Positions 22,617 through 34,528 of a stretch of 64,000 nucleotides of DNA are shown piece by piece. The stretch covers positions 14,260,445 through 14,324,444 of the forward strand of contig NC_087079.1 of assembly GCF_026151205.1 (NCBI RefSeq). The letters are read 5' to 3'. The notes below the pieces were generated by a model. That model was not told the DNA's origin. It saw only the letters and a list, made by a program, of their open reading frames with translations, and made no database searches. This stretch comes from Bolinopsis microptera (taxonomy: Eukaryota > Ctenophora > Tentaculata > Lobata > Bolinopsidae). The stretch's first letter is position 1. Each line of letters opens with the position of its first letter. Position numbers and translations under genes: made by a program.

Positions 22617-24113
22617 CCGTAGATCATCTCCGGAGATGATTCTCCGGCTCCGTCTACTATATTAGACGGAAATTAAGCTCTCCGGGAATTATTCGGAGAT
22701 TAATTCCCGGAGACCAACGCGCGCGGGCGAATTAGCTGTATTGTAGGGTTGTTTACAGAATCAACAAAATTACCGTAGATGGTCTCCGGATAAGGTTGTG
22801 GAACTGCAAACCGGAGAAATATCCGGAAAAATATCAGTAGACGAACTCCGTCTAATAATTTGGCATAATATCCGGCTGTGGAACTGGGGTGTAAGTTACT
22901 TCCTTAAAACTGACGGATTCGGATCTTGGTTTCTTCGCTCGTTGAGGATCTCTGATGACAAAAAGCACGTAAAAACCCAAGCACAACTGCGAATAAAATC
23001 GAATCAGTGAAAAAGTTTAATCTGAATATTTGTTACAATGAACTTATAATCTACGAGGCCCTCCTTGCTCGCCAACTTTCGAATTATAAATATAATGTAC
23101 AATATCACTATCAGACTGCAGATAACCGGATTGTTTGTTCAATGATGAAACTGAATTAATTGAAAATGTATCCAATTATGAGTGCAGAAGTTCAACAGAC
23201 GAACTTTTGTACGTTTCCTGCAAGAACTGTCTGTGTAGTGCGCGGAATTTAACCTCAGGGTGTGTTGAACCTAAGCACGTGTCAAACATTATGTACACCC
23301 TTCACACTCCTAAAGTCCTAATTAAGTAATTACAGTTTAACACTATCGTTGTGCAGTTTAATATGTTCAGTGAAATAAATACAACTCCCTGGGATTATTA
23401 AAACTGTGCATGTGCAGAGATCATTTATTGAGCGGGACGAATAAAAATAACGCCGCCCCTTTCTTTCTTGTTTCTATCCCGTCCCTTAGCAGTATTCCGT
23501 AATTTTTCAAAAAGGAGCAAAGGTATTAGCAGTTAGTACCTTACCACCTCACATGTATTACACACCTCACATGTATTACATCTTCAGTGACATGATGTAA
23601 TGAATAAACTCGTTATGCTTCATATCTCGGTCATATGAGAAGCTTTTAATACTTTCAACACTACTATATAACAAATAATTTGAGGCTTATGTCACTGAAG
23701 ATGACGCCTTGCAACATGTTTGACAATAGCCTGTAAATTGATAGTTTGATCTCAGTATTTACAACAAATCATCTAGCTTGATTGATTCAAAGGGAGAATT
23801 AAATTCCTCTGAGAAGCTAGAACTCTCATTTTTTCAGCACAAACGTAATTAATAAATGGCCAATTAACACAATTCAATAAAATTTGACTCGATCCAAATT
23901 AACTATCCAAACTATCAAATAAATGCGAAAATGAACATTCATTCGAAAAAAATAAAAACGAATATTTTTCGATTTGACAAATTCCTCGAACCAGTGGTGG
24001 TAGTAAGTCATACCATTACCAGAAAGAATTATTTCAATTGGGTACTCATTTCTCATGTTTATTAAATTATATTTACCTGCACTGTAGTATATTTTATTTA
24101 ATAAAGTAAAACC
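22617..24113. other. Spacer with a cluster of short palindromes, otherwise unidentified
   Basis: At 22623-22640 ATCATCTCCGGAGATGAT is a perfect 18-bp palindrome. Further CCGG-centred inverted motifs follow to about 22880, and CCGTAGATGGTCTCCGGA resumes the theme at 22773. The rest contains short open frames (for example 23135-23329, with a few cysteines) that I cannot assign. Confidence 0.4.
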
Positions 24114-24275
24114 CCGATTTACCGCCGAGTTTGGGGAAAGAAAACAACCGCGGTAAATCGGGGTTTGCGGTAAATCGGGGTTTTGTTTGTTCACATTATG
24201 CATGTTAAACCCTATTTGGGGAAAGAAAACAACTGCTATGCGGTAAATCGAGGCGCGGTAAATTGGGATTTACTG
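24114..24275. mobile_element. 162-bp pogo-like MITE
   Basis: The ends AAGTAAAACCCCGATTTACC and (reverse complement) CAGTAAATCCCAATTTACCG are flanked by TA. Internal repeats of GCGGTAAATCGGGGTTT and GGGGAAAGAAAACAAC are present. Such ACAGTAAAACCCCGATTTA termini are typical of pogo/Tigger-derived MITEs in invertebrates. Confidence 0.65.
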
Positions 24276-25605
24276 TATTTAACTTGGATTCAAAGTTAGG
24301 GAAGTAAAACATTATTACTTTCAATGTGGTAGCCTTTTATTTAAAAACAAACTCCTGATATTACCTAATATCGGTAAAAATGTTTCTTATGTTTCTTATT
24401 ATGTTATAAAAGTACATTAATATTATCAAGTATCAACCCACAGTCTATAATTTACCTAGATTGAACACTGGAGGGATGTAAAACCTTCCTTTCCATGTGG
24501 CAGTCTTTAAGCTTTTTGTTCAATAACTCCAACAACTAATAACTATTTTAATGGTACAGAAATAACTAAAGAACTAATTGGTACAAGAAAGATGACGCTA
24601 ATCCCCTGTATCTGTCAAAGTGTCAAGCGTATTGTTAAATTAGTATTGTGGTAATTACAGTGTCGTATTGGGAGGGGGGAGGGGGAGGGGGGGGGGGTTC
24701 ACATTATAGATAAACACAGTATAATAGAGGTTTACTGCACTCTAAAATCTAAATTACTATTAACTACTAAACAGTAAATGGGCATACCTTAAGAACGACA
24801 AATTTAGTCTACCATAAATTTAGTCAAACATTTGACTAAAATTGTTGTAACCAAATTTCATGAGACTAATTTTTTCAGAGCATAAATGACATGAATATTG
24901 AATATTATTAAGCTTACATTGTTTATAGGGCTTTATAATTAATATAATGACATCACCATTCACCATTCCTACTGCACAAAACCGTACAAAAGTCCTATTG
25001 CACTTAAACATTAAAGGGTTAGAGCTCCTCTTGGAATAACATTTTTAATCGATCCATCCCAATGCATGTTCTGTTGAAACGGCTGAAGGATCATATTGAC
25101 ATAAACTACGTCGTATGGAATGGAAAATGGTCTCGAAAAGTCGAAAAAATGTGATTAAAATTGTTGTAAACTAAAAATTTGCGAAATTTGTGACTAAAAT
25201 TATGGTAATTAAAATTATGGTAACCAAAATTAAGGTAACCAAATTTATTGTGAACCAAATTTATTGGCCCTAAGGTATATAATTAATCGGCGCTGTCTTG
25301 GTCCAGCTTTACGGAAAATCTCGATGATGTCTTAAACGAATTATTTTTGCTCTAAAAAAGTCCCAAAAACACTCTTAGAAATTATAGTCCAAAGTGTCTA
25401 GAGATTATCCTTGTCAAAAACATCGTTAAAACTTTAATTTTAAATGAGTCATGAGTGAAAAATGTCAAATGATCTGATCTGTTTAACACACCCTGAATGT
25501 AAAGTGTAAATGTTAGACTAAATTTGTTAACACCAGGAAATTTTCAGGTCAATCTTTTGGCAGTAAATTAACGTTGTCATCTGTTAGTGTTCGTTCAACT
25601 TCTGA
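24276..25605. other. AT-rich spacer without recognised genes
   Basis: A G-rich stretch at about 24667-24697 and repeated TGGTAACCAAAATTA phrases at 25150-25260 are the only structured parts. I see nothing coding. Confidence 0.45.
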
Positions 25606-26129
25606 GGAGTGGAGTTGTCATTTACTAATAACTGTTTTGAATTCTGTGCGGACGAGAAGATAATGATCTTATAGTCTAGACTTACTGTAGCACCATCTGG
25701 GTACTGTGGTAACTGTCCACTTCAATGTATTTACATGAGCAACTACGTTGTTATGCGAATACTTAGAGTCGTTTGTTATTGTTTGGGCCATTTATCATTT
25801 CAATAAAGCCAATGAAGCAATGATACTACACCAGACTCAGAAAAAACAATAAATAAATTCCAATTCGTCACACTCTTCGCAGCCTTTTATACTATAGTTT
25901 CGTCTGTCTTTAAGCAAGGTCAAAACGGAATCGCGATTTTTCCCATTCTCCGCGACAAATCGCGATTTTCTCAGTTCTCCGCTACAAATTGCGCATTTTT
26001 TTAAATATCTGAGGACCAAATTTGCCAATTCTCCTTATAATCATATGCACCAATCACATCCACAGCCTTCCGAATGTTATAGGTACGGACTTGAGAAGAC
26101 TGAAAAATATTTTTGGCTCATCAGGGTAG

Positions 26130-29100
26130 TAGTACAGTCAAATCCGTCCTAATTTAAGCCTTTGTCGGACAAAATTCGCAACAAAGCGATTTTAACGGGA
26201 TATTGTCGGGACAGGTCCCAGTAATCATTCCAGAGAGTTCCCAAAAAAAAAAGACTTCAGGAAAATCCACAATTACCACTTTTCTACCACCTTTTTACCA
26301 CTTTGGTTTTCCGCAAATAAGTCACGTTCTGAATATCCTAGAAGATTCTAGTTTAAAGCAGTGTGTTAAGAAAACAAAGAAGAACAACTTTTTCTTTAAC
26401 AACTTTTTCAAAAATTAATTATTTAATTAATTAATTAAATAATTAAAAAATTTTCAAATATTTCAAAAATATATTTTGATAAAAATGTTCACAATTACAT
26501 TCCACGTATAATGAACTAATTTTTATAAAACTTTTGAAAATTTTCACTTTCAATATTTTGGACTTTTAAAATTTTCGAAATTTGTAAAGAATAACCACTA
26601 TTTACCACTTTTTACCACATTGAATCTCCGCTAATAAAACGACTTCTGAATGTCGTAGAAGGTTCTAGATTGAACCAATGTGTTCAAAACATAAAAGAGA
26701 ACAACTTTTTACCTGACAACCTTTGGATTAGATAATTAATTGATTAATTAATAAAATAATAATTACATTTTTAAAAATTTCAAAATATAATTTTTATCAA
26801 AAATATTTGCCGTGACGTGAAACGTAAAATGAATTTACTTGAATAACAGAACATACATCGTCACATAGATTAGATAGCAGATAAAAAGAGATCCAGATTA
26901 ATGGAATAAACAGATTAAATGGCTTAACTAGATTGTTAAACTGGTTATTTAAACAAGACTTAGCAATTTTTCAATCGCTAACTAGAGATCTTATCTCTGA
27001 TTGTCAGTTTATCGTTTGGAAGTGTAAGCTTCAGCTTTTACTTTATGTTGACTTCTCTTCGTAAAAAATCGAGGACTGAAATCACTCCAAATAGTTGACA
27101 TTTTGAAAACAGAAGAACACATCGTGTGCCTGATACTGTACGCGTGCAGATTCTATGTAAGTAGCTGTCAACTAATATACAATAACAGTAATATGTTTTT
27201 ACCGTTTTACTTTTAAGTTCGATGTCAACCGAGACACGAGAGCGCAACTAGAGGCATTCTTAACCAATACTATGTTTTAATTTACCAGGCAAATGAGGAG
27301 TTAATTCCGGTGAATAGCTTTAATTAAGAGGGCGAATGATCGACAAAGTAAATTTGTATGGAATAAAGTCTGGAAAGGGTTGCTGTCCCCAGGTACTATT
27401 TTAACTATTTATCTTTTAAGTAAGTGCACTAACTTTTAAACTATGCCCAGCAAGTTTGAAACGGATGGTTACAGTCCTATTCATTATCCTGAGGCCTCTC
27501 ATACTCTGTATAAATAAACAAACCATGGTAACACAGGTTGGATCAACAACCCCTGGTGACTGAACGAAATTAAACGGAAGTACAACGGCCTGACCGATTA
27601 CGCTCAGAGTGACGTCTATTGTGTGTTATTGCAGACAGTGACCTTAGACCAGTTCCAACGATTCATATCGGCCAATGAAGATGAGTCCGTTGTAACTGAG
27701 TCAGAACCATCTTTAGTCCACAAACACGGTTTAAACAAATGTCCATTCTGTAACGTAGAGATCGCACCAAATGATAAATCCTCAAATCGGATTACAGACA
27801 GGGTAAGTTATTGTGTGGGGGAGGGGGGAGGTGGTATAGTACACATACGTTAGGCTCTTACTAATTCGCTCGCCCAAAAATTTCAAGTGACTTTCTCCGT
27901 AGCTTAGTGCACTTGATTCCCACTATCGGAATCGTTCTGAATAGCCGAACCTTACCAACTCCGTGGATCCGACTGGTGGTGTCTGATCCAGTGAATGAGT
28001 GGCACAGAAATCGTGCAGAAGGCCCAATTACGGTATCCTAACACCCTGTCACGTGATTAGCGATTGGGTAATCATTGATAACCCAATCAGTTTCGCTAAC
28101 GAGATAAACAAATTGCTTGATAACTTCGTCATTTTCAATCCGTTTTGCGCCATCTTTTCAGATCATATTCCGAATGTAATGGCCTATTGCAATATGTTAT
28201 AGTGCAGTTTACAGCATGTTCGCAAACACCAGTACATGTTGATTACAAGACTCATGTATGTGTATTGACTCATGGCACCCCCACTCCCCCTAAACGTAAC
28301 TTGGAGGATATTTTGATTTCTAAGTGTTATTTATCGACCACGTTGCTGCTATAATACCGATTTGAAACATTACTTATACAGGGGGCAGCTGAACATTCTT
28401 ATCGTGTTTACCATCAGCTGCAGGCGTGGGATGAGAATGACCTTATAGATCCGATAAGCTGGGGAATGGGGATGGAAGATGAACAATGGGGCGCATGTAC
28501 CAGTGACCACTCTTATGAGTACAGCTCCGAAAAAGCTCATTCAAAACATCAGTTGCAACTGTTTAAAGTCAGGTTGTGGCAATGCTTGTTCATGCAGAAA
28601 AGCAGGAATACATTGTGGATCAACCTGCCTCAAATGTCAGCACAATTGCACCAATGTGCCAGCTGAGGACTCATAAGTAAGACTCTTATCTAGTATATAT
28701 GGTTATATAAAGTGCTGCTTCGATTTTCGGATTAGTTTAATGGAAAGTTGTCAATTATTCGTGTTATGTAATTTTAAAATGTTTTGATCGAAAATAATTA
28801 TTACAATTTTTGAATATTTGTTTAATAATCGATTAACTAATTAATTAATTATTTAATCCAAAGGTTGTCAGATAAAAAGTTGTTCTCTTTTATGTTTTGA
28901 ACACATTGGTTCAATCTAGAACCTTCTACGACATTCAGAAGTCGTTTTATGAGCGGAGATTCAATGTGATAAAAAGTGGTAAATAGTGGTTATTCTTTAC
29001 AAATTTAGAAAATTTTGCAAGTCCAAAATATTGAAAGTGAAAATTTTCAAAAGTTTTATAAAAATTAGTTCATTATACGTGGAATGTAATTGTGAACATT

Positions 29101-29433
29101 TTTATCAAAATATATTTTTGAAAATTTTTTAATTATTTAATTAATTAATTAAATAATTAATTTTTGAAAAAGTTGTTAAAGAAAAAGTTGTTCTTCTTTG
29201 TTTTCTTAACACACTGCTTTAAACTAGAATCTTCTAGGATATTTAGAACGTGACTTATTTGCGGAAAACCAAAGTGGTAAAAAGGTGGTAGAAAAGTGGT
29301 AATTGTGGATTTTCCTGAAGTCTTTTTTTTGGGAACTCTCTGGAATGATTCCTGGGACCTGTCCCGAACATATCCCGTTAAAATCGCTTTGTTGCGAATT
29401 TTGTCCGACAAAAAGACGTATTTGACTGTACTA
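26130..29433. mobile_element. Element E: 3.3-kb transposon with inverted repeats of about 650 bp, carrying a gene fragment
   Basis: The tips read TAGTACAGTCAAATCCGTC on the left and (reverse complement) TAGTACAGTCAAATACGTC on the right. The arms stay paired from 26130 to about 26800 and from about 28790 to 29433. R copy 2 gives the empty site (GGGTAGCATG at 32625-32634), implying a TAG duplication (26127-26129 and 29434-29436). ACAGTCAAA tips recall pogo-like elements, whose target is TA; three bp would fit Harbinger. No transposase is present. The unique middle, about 2 kb, carries a two-exon cysteine-rich gene fragment. Confidence 0.8.
27635..28676 (+). pseudogene. Two-exon cysteine-rich (CxC) gene fragment inside element E
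   Basis: Exon 27635-27802 follows a TTATTGCAG acceptor and ends at a GTAAGT donor. The next exon starts at 28382 after TTATACAG, in matching phase 0. The joined reading gives NKCPFCNVEI, then HSYRVYHQLQAWDEN and ISWGMGMEDEQW. One frameshift between about 28480 and 28500 moves to the frame with APKKLIQNISCNCLKSGCGN, CSCRKAGIHCGSTCLKCQ and CTN, stopping at 28676. This reading order and C-x-C pattern recur in a large family of uncharacterised invertebrate proteins, often in many copies per genome. No function is known to me. No start codon is evident, so it is a 5'-truncated, frameshifted fragment. Confidence 0.65.
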
Positions 29434-30618
29434 TAGCATGAAGCATGAACAAAAGTAGTTTCCAGAACAACTTTGAAAAAAATGTCGACTTATAAAATTT
29501 TCATTCTCGCTAGGTACTTCAATGGCAGAGCTCCCGCTTTCGAGCTCGTATTGCAAAGGAGAGGCCGGGAGGTCTGCCTTCCAAGATCGCATTACATGGG
29601 GGAAGCGTCGAGTCTAAAATCGTATATCGAGGGGATACGCGTGTATATTTTGACTGTCCATTGTTAATAGACAAGGAAATTGCCTCAATATGTAAGTTAC
29701 TCTTCTTGTCCATTTTGCAGAAAAATATTTCTATATACACATAACTCTTAAAATAATTCTTACATAATAAATATAATAATTTTGTATTATCACTAGAAGC
29801 CGCACAGACCTACTATGTACACACAAACCAACTAGCAAGTCATTACTCTACGAACCAATCTACCCCTAATTCAGGAGTGTCTGCCTTATACTCGGACGAT
29901 GAGCCCTCGGTCCCCACATAAGATAATCTATAGACTAGTCACTAGTACTAGTAGTACAATTTGTGAAAAGGAACTCATGGTAAGTCTAACTATATAAAAC
30001 ACATGAAAAGCAGTGTTTTCCTCACCCCTTAGTCTCTAGCTTTGTTATCAAAACACGTGATTCGATCAATGTTTGTATATTTTCTGTACAACCTGTACGA
30101 TGCCTTTTCCGCTACAGAATGAACATTGAACATATGGAGATGTCAGATGATAGATGATGCTATGGTTGAGAAATGAGAATGTCCAGTTCCTTAGAAAGGT
30201 TATCAGAATGGTTAGAGACAATGTGCTGTATGCTGAACAATTATTGTGGTCCATTGTTACAATCCGCCACAGAAACAGCTGACGACAACCGAATGTTCAG
30301 GAAAGAAAAAATAGCAGATGCGACTAAAATCATAGAACTACAAGAGAAGTTATTCTCTAAGCAAGAATAAGACATGGAAAAAATCAGTGATTTGCAGGAG
30401 AAGTTAGTTTTGAAGAAGGATGAAGAGATTGGAACTGTGAAAAGTTCAGCTCAGAAAGAGATGAAGACCTTTTCTTCTCTGTTGAAAAACACGTGCAAAA
30501 AAGTCTGATTATCTTTGGGCTTCCAGAGACTGAGGAGAACCTGGATGCTAAGGTATCTGGTATTTTGTTGGACCATCTCAACGAAAAAATGTTGAGATGT
30601 AAACGAGTTGGAAAGGAC

Positions 30619-32090
30619 GGGGGGGGGGGGGGGGGGGGGGGGGGGGTACCAATGGCATAAATGGCATAATGGAGAATTGGCCAACAAAAATTTCCATTTA
30701 TACCATGAAATTCTATGCCATTTGATGCAATTTTATGCCATTTTTATCCATTCTATGCCATTCGAAATATGAAATTTTAAAACTTTGAACCGAGAATTTG
30801 ATAACGAATTGTCTGCACCCCACTAGTACTGTCCACCTTTATCTCTATTTATTGTACTAGTACAACATCTATTTTCGCCCATTAAATTCCTCAAAATAGT
30901 CCTAGAAATGGGCATTATTGATTATAATGACGTTCAATGTATATTAATATGATATGAGAATTTGGTTGATAGTGGGGGCTAGTGGACAAGTGACCGGGCA
31001 GTATGGCATAGTACACGCTACACATCATATAACAGAGAGGACAGTCGACTGAATGCTCCCAGTCAATCGAATATCCAAATTAACAGTGGAAAACTGTAAC
31101 ATTACCATCTCGATTAAAATATTATTTTTTAATGATGTGTATTGTGTGTACAATGACCGTGTTCATGTTGAAGGTTTTAAAATTTAAACATTTTCATAAG
31201 ATTGATAATGATCTGTAAACATGTTTCGAATGGGTAGCCTCTTAAAAATGATATTCATTGATATCTCGATGAACCTGTATATTAGTATTACATAACAGTT
31301 CACCAAATGACCTGAAATACTTGCTTCCTATTATACAAAATGATGATGACATAATATATTGCTTAAATATCTCCATATTCACTGCTGCATAGCAACATAG
31401 CACTCCTTTATTAGTTTTCTATAATAACGCTAATCTAGTATAATCTAGCATTTATTCGGGTTTCTTTTTCATCTGGTCGCTCAAGAAATATGGATGCGAT
31501 AACTACATGGCCCATGGAATGGAGAGAAATAATGTGTACAGTGCTTTATCATTACATGAAGACACATCTGCAATTGCACATGCACGTGGAAGTACAGTTT
31601 TGCATCCTACAGTTCACCTCGAAAAGGTTAAATCTACAGGCCAGAAAGTAGAACGAGTGAAATGGACTGGTGGTATGATAAGCCTAGGCAAGTTGGCAAA
31701 AACGCTGGACAGGGCATCGAGGGACTGCATTCGAGAAGGGAAAAGAAATAATTTCCCTGTGTTCGCCGCAGTCGCAGATCCCGAAGAACAGAGTGGGTAG
31801 CCAATCGTCCATGGCCAAGTACTTTCTTGGGAAGCTGTAGATGATGAAGCTGGATGCCTCGAGGATGAGGACGACTTAGCTTATGAGGTAGAACCTGGAG
31901 TTGATGATTGTGATGTTGGAGAAACGATATCAACAGATAAACATGGAACACTTTCCTTCCGGTCTTTTGAGACACTCACGCTCAATGGAGGAAGAAGCAC
32001 TTTATCAACAAAATCTCGTCTTTCAAGATTCAAGGGGAACGCGTTTGGAGTGTCTTCTGATGTTCGCATATACAATCAACCTGAATGCGG
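30619..32090 (+). mobile_element. Second copy of element A, 3'-truncated
   Basis: Starts with 28 G (30619-30646) and TACCAATGGCATAAATGGC, matching the left terminus of A for several hundred bp. Inserted in the R coding relic exactly after the codons for VGKD; R copy 2 shows the uninterrupted site. It ends abruptly at about 32090, where R copy 2 begins, so the right terminus and target duplication are not in view. It lacks element B. Confidence 0.8.
31440..32090 (+). pseudogene. Transposase-like frame of the second A copy
   Basis: Same protein segment as at 11433-15631, and uninterrupted by element B. It keeps the T missing in copy 1 (FIRVSF into SGRSRNMDAIT), but carries two extra bases near 31505 (ACATGG instead of ATGG) and a stop at 31798-31800 followed by continued similarity. 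It ends at the R junction after NQPECG. The two copies are therefore broken at different places. Confidence 0.65.
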
Positions 32091-32892
32091 AGTTGTCATT
32101 TACTAATAACTGTTTTGAATTCTGTGCGGACGAGAAGATAATGTTCTTATAGTCTAGACTTACTGTAGCATCATCTGGGTACTGTGGTAACTGTCCACTT
32201 CAATGTATTTACATGAGCAACTACGTTGTTATGCGAATACTTAGAGTCGTTTGTTATTGTTTGGGCCATTTATCATTTCAAATTCAAGAAAGCCAATGAA
32301 GCAATGATACTACACCAGACTCAGAAAAAACAATAAATAAATTCCAATTCGTCACACTCTTCGCAGCCTTTTATACTATAATTTCGTCTGTCTTTAAGCA
32401 AGGTCAAAAGGAAATCGCAGCACGTTCGGAATCGCGATTTTTCCCATTCTCCGCGACAAATCGCGATTTTCTCAGTTCTCCGCTACAAATTGCGCATTTT
32501 TAAAAATATCTGAGTTCCAAATTTGCCAATTCTCCTTATAATCATATGCACCAATCACATCCACAGCCTTCCGAATGTTATAGGTACGGACTTGAGAAGA
32601 CTGAAAAATATTTTTGGCTCATCAGGGTAGCATGAAGCATGAACAAAAGTAGTTTCCAGAACAACTTTGAAAAAATGTCGACTTATAAAATTTTCATTCT
32701 CGCTAGGTACTTCAATGGCAGAGCTCCCGCTTTCGAGCTCGTATTGCAAAGGGGAGGCCGGGAGGTCTGCCTTCCAAGATCGCATTACATGGGGGAAGCG
32801 TCGAGTCTAAAATCGTATATCGAGGGGATACGCGTGTATATTTTGACTGTCCATTGTTAATAGACAAGGAAATTGCCTCAATATGTAAGTTA

Positions 32893-33154
32893 CAACCTTC
32901 AGATAAGACAACCCTCCATGAACCGAACTGATCGTACCCCTAAATGTAGCTCACTATGGGACCCCATCTTTCCAAAGATCGCTTCATCCCTTAAGACCAG
33001 GCCATATGGCATTTCCTTTTCATCTACCTCACAAGCCTATATAATCACCCTTCACAACATCATCCTCAGCTGAAGACGATTTACACAAGTATTTTGAAAG
33101 CTCCTGCTAATAATCCTTTCGTATCACTTATATGTTTTAAATATCCCCCTCCAG
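32893..33154. mobile_element. 262-bp insertion in R copy 2 with 8-bp duplication GTAAGTTA
   Basis: GTAAGTTA lies on both sides (32885-32892 and 33155-33162). R copy 1 at 29692-29699 and the R piece near 20296 have it once. The ends (CAACCTTCAG and ATCCCCCTCCAG) are not inverted repeats. No homologue occurs elsewhere in the window, so its class is unknown. Confidence 0.65.
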
Positions 33155-33699
33155 GTAAGTTACTCTTCTTGTCCATTTTGCAGAAAAATATTTCTATATA
33201 CACATAACTCTTAAAATAATTCTTACATAATAAATATAATAATTTTGTATTATCACTAGAAGCCGCACAGACCTACTATGTACACACAAACCAACTAGCA
33301 AGTCATTACTCTACGAACCAATCTACCCCTAATTCAGGAGTGTCTGCCTTATACTCGGACGATGAGCCCTCGGTCCCCACATAAGATAATCTATAGACTA
33401 GTCACTAGTACTAGTAGTACAATTTGTGAAAAGGAACTCATGGTAAGTCTAACTATATAAAACACATGAAAAGCAGTGTTCTCCTTACCCCTTAGTCTCA
33501 AGCTTTGTTATCAAAACACGTGATTCGATCAATGTTTGTAAATTTTCTGTACAACGTGTACGATGCCTTTTCCGCTACAGAATGAACATTGAACATATGG
33601 AGATGTCAGATGATAGATGATGCTATGGTTGAGAATGGCCAGTTCCTTACGGAATATGTGAATCAGATACACATGGCGACTGACAGTATTTTCAAGAAG

Positions 33700-34230
33700 A
33701 AATGGCGAAAATCAGTGATTTGCAGGAGAAGTTAGCTTTGAAGAAGGATGAAGAGATTGGAACTGTGAGAAGTGCAGCTCAGAAAGAGATGAAGATCTTT
33801 TCGTCTCTGTTGAAAAACACGTGCAAAAAAGTCTGATTATCTTTGGGCTTCCAGAGACTAAGGAGAACCTGGATGCTAAGGTATCTGGTATTTTGTTGGA
33901 CCATCTCAACGAAAAACCGAAAATGTTGAGATGTAAACGAGTTGGAAAGGACATAAGTGAGCGAGTCAGGCCAGTGAAATTCACTTTGTCAAGCTCAGAT
34001 CAAGCTCGTGCCATCTTGAGCAAGACTAAGCTACTTAGACATGTAGAGGGGTTTTGTTAAGTTTACATTACTCCTGAGTCCTGATAGATCAGCTGCAGAC
34101 AGAATAGCCTACAAGAAAGTTGTCGACCAACTGCTCAACAAAAGGACAGCAAAGCCGGACAAATTTCATGTAATCAGGAAATTTAGAGTCATTAGCTCGG
34201 AGGAGGAGCCTTCAGAGCGATATATTTTCT
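33700..34230 (+). pseudogene. LINE ORF1-like coiled-coil/RRM relic in R
   Basis: Copy 2 reads ISDLQEKLALKKDEEIGTV (coiled coil), shifts frame, then KSLIIFGLPET, LRCKRVGKDISERVRPVKF and ARAILSKTKLL. A second frameshift near 34057 is followed by VYITPES and DRSAADRIAYKKVVDQL. This order matches the RNA-binding ORF1 proteins of several non-LTR retrotransposons (the L1/CR1-like IIFGLPE...RPIKV...L..A..L pattern). Copy 1 retains only the N-terminal part up to 30618. No reverse transcriptase follows, so it is a fragment. Confidence 0.6.
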
Positions 34231-34528
34231 ATAAGTACAATGTTATATATAACATATGAACATAATAATAATATATGTTTTAATTCATTGATTAATTAAT
34301 TTGTTGCTAGGGCCCAATGTTATTGCGAGTTTGGTATTCCTTACTGCACACTACTGTGTTTTGGTTACCCCTCTTTCAATACATAATTTGGGTTTCGATA
34401 TTCATAATGGGATAGTGGAAATTAGGGCTATATCGGTTTTCTCCTTTTATAACTGGGTTTATTTAAAAGCATCCAATTCTGTATAATTATGTATTGTTTG
34501 AAAAGATTTAGATACAAAATGTTATCTA

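Larger units (their letters stand above)
25606..30618 (+). repeat. Repeat R, copy 1 (interrupted by element E)
   Basis: R sequence occupies 25606-26129 and 29434-30618. It is nearly identical to copy 2 at 32091-33950, with pieces also at 20157-20420 and 40660-41000. Landmarks are GGAGTTGTCATTTACTAATA at the start, CGCGATTTTTCCCATTCTCC, CAATATGTAAGTTACTCTTC, and an ORF1-like coding relic at the right. Element E interrupts it at 26130, and the truncated A copy begins in its coding relic at 30619. Whether R is one transposon or an older segmental duplication is unclear. Confidence 0.75.
32091..34260 (+). repeat. Repeat R, copy 2
   Basis: Lacks elements E and A and so supplies the empty sites for both. 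It carries its own insertion (32893-33154). The right boundary is uncertain: recognisable sequence fades past the coding relic near 34260. Confidence 0.7.

Noticed and set aside
26203-26418. Open frame matching another at 29157-29411
   Set aside because: The two are the same sequence in opposite arms of element E's inverted repeats and show no protein-like pattern.
29473-29667. 64-codon frame repeated at 32639-32860
   Set aside because: Both are within copies of repeat R; the match reflects DNA duplication, and no family features or start context support coding.
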